Positions 6,723-7,019 of a DNA stretch of 7,019 bases are shown one piece after another. Every line of letters starts with the position of its first letter. Position 1 is the first letter of the stretch. Location: contig CACXGJ010000216.1 in assembly GCA_902767125.1 (NCBI GenBank), positions 1 through 7,019 of the forward strand. The letters are read 5' to 3'. The stretch comes from an uncultured Ruminococcus sp. Its GTDB lineage: Bacteria; Bacillota; Clostridia; Oscillospirales; Acutalibacteraceae. The position numbers were made by a program, and so were the translations under genes. The notes below the pieces were generated by a model. It did no database searches. It saw only the letters and a program-made list of their open reading frames with translations, and was not told the DNA's origin.

Positions 6723-6760
6723 CCGTACTAAAAAATTTTTTATATGACAGGGCAGTACGG
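6723..6760 (-). promoter_or_regulatory. Stem-loop in the pseudokinase mRNA leader
   Basis: CCGTACT and AGTACGG (6723-6729 and 6754-6760 on the plus strand) are perfect 7-bp inverted arms 24 bases apart. The space between includes an A6T6 run (6730-6741) that can itself pair. In the leftward transcript the stem ends about 20 bases before the start codon, so it could influence ribosome access or mRNA stability. It does not match a riboswitch class that I recognise. Confidence 0.45.
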
Positions 6761-6798
6761 CACCCACAATTTTTTCAATATAACATATACTCTAAAGC

Positions 6799-6828
6799 AT
6801 TATATCATAAACCAAATGCAAATTGCAA
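6799..6828 (-). promoter_or_regulatory. Promoter of the pseudokinase gene, extended -10
   Basis: On the minus strand TTGCAA (6823-6828) is followed after 18 bases by a perfect TATAAT (6799-6804) with the extended TGA element just upstream (6805-6807). Transcription would begin near 6792, giving a leader of about 90 bases. Confidence 0.7.
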
Positions 6829-6937
6829 GTTTTTATCCATGAATGTTGCAAGTAATTACAAAATTGTAAAAAAAATATATCCGATTCCGATTTTTATATC
6901 TCAAAACGGAAAATTTTTTATTAAATGAAAGTTTTTG

Positions 6938-6967
6938 TTGACAGAATAGTATGTTTTGGAGTATAAT
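6938..6967 (+). promoter_or_regulatory. Consensus rightward promoter for a gene beyond the window
   Basis: TTGACA (6938-6943) and TATAAT (6962-6967) are both perfect sigma-A consensus boxes, separated by 18 bases and preceded by A/T-rich sequence. The start of transcription would fall near 6974. A purine-rich AAAGAGGG at 7001-7008 is a plausible ribosome binding site for a start codon just past position 7019. Confidence 0.82.
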
Positions 6968-7019
6968 TCTATGGTGCAAGGTTATATCTTGAATACTATT
7001 AAAGAGGGTTTTAGCAAGC

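Larger units (their letters stand above)
6704..7019. other. Non-coding divergent intergenic region
   Basis: This stretch is strongly AT-rich and has no convincing gene. It contains the leader and promoter of the leftward pseudokinase and a consensus rightward promoter at 6938-6967. Between them lie a direct repeat (TTGCAAGT at 6823-6830 and 6846-6853) and a short palindrome TTACAA-AA-TTGTAA (6856-6869). The last bases include AAAGAGGG (7001-7008), which may be the ribosome binding site of a gene starting just past the window. Confidence 0.7.

Noticed and set aside
6971..7019. Short open frame beginning ATG GTG CAA right after the outward promoter
   Set aside because: It would need a leaderless transcript starting at 6971, only four bases after the -10 box. 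A later start served by AAAGAGGG at 7001-7008 is more plausible, and the frame runs off the window.

Overview
The window looks like a chromosomal segment of an AT-rich, low-GC Gram-positive bacterium, probably a gut Clostridia member of the Ruminococcus/Oscillospiraceae type. The evidence is consensus sigma-A-like promoters, purine-rich ribosome binding sites, a Gram-positive YdbS/YdbT-like gene pair, a lipoprotein with a peptidoglycan-binding domain and a PASTA-domain kinase-like protein. The genus is inference. No mobile element, tRNA, rRNA or CRISPR array is visible.

Left part (1-2923, all leftward). An apparent operon runs from a promoter at 2963-2991: an AAA+ ATPase of the DUF815 family (1691-2923), a lipoprotein with a class III substrate-binding domain, a Ser/Glu tandem-repeat linker and a C-terminal peptidoglycan-binding domain (215-1660), and the start of a metallophosphoesterase cut off by the window edge (1-196). 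Gaps between the genes are only 30 and 18 bases.

Middle part (2924-5029, rightward). A 149-base divergent intergenic region holds two good back-to-back promoters. A perfect 9-bp inverted repeat lies between their -35 boxes. The rightward promoter drives a YdbS-like and a YdbT-like bacterial PH-domain membrane protein; the two genes overlap by 20 bases. A hairpin at 5028-5061 separates them from the convergent gene on the right.

Right part (5062-7019). A leftward 541-residue protein (5078-6703) has an N-terminal zinc ribbon, a Hanks-type kinase-like domain, one transmembrane helix and two extracellular PASTA domains. The kinase domain has lost the ATP-anchoring Lys, the HRD Asp and the DFG Asp, so it is predicted to be a pseudokinase. 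Its leader can form a stem-loop and follows a promoter with an extended -10. The final 316 bases (6704-7019) contain no gene. They hold that promoter and leader plus a rightward consensus promoter (TTGACA, 18-base spacer, TATAAT) for a gene beyond the right edge.

The common theme is the cell envelope: a wall-binding lipoprotein, PH-domain membrane proteins and a PASTA sensor-like pseudokinase. The proteins are not known to work together; adjacency is the only evidence. The most distinctive items are the degenerate kinase and the wall-tethered orphan binding protein with its polymorphic-looking repeat linker.
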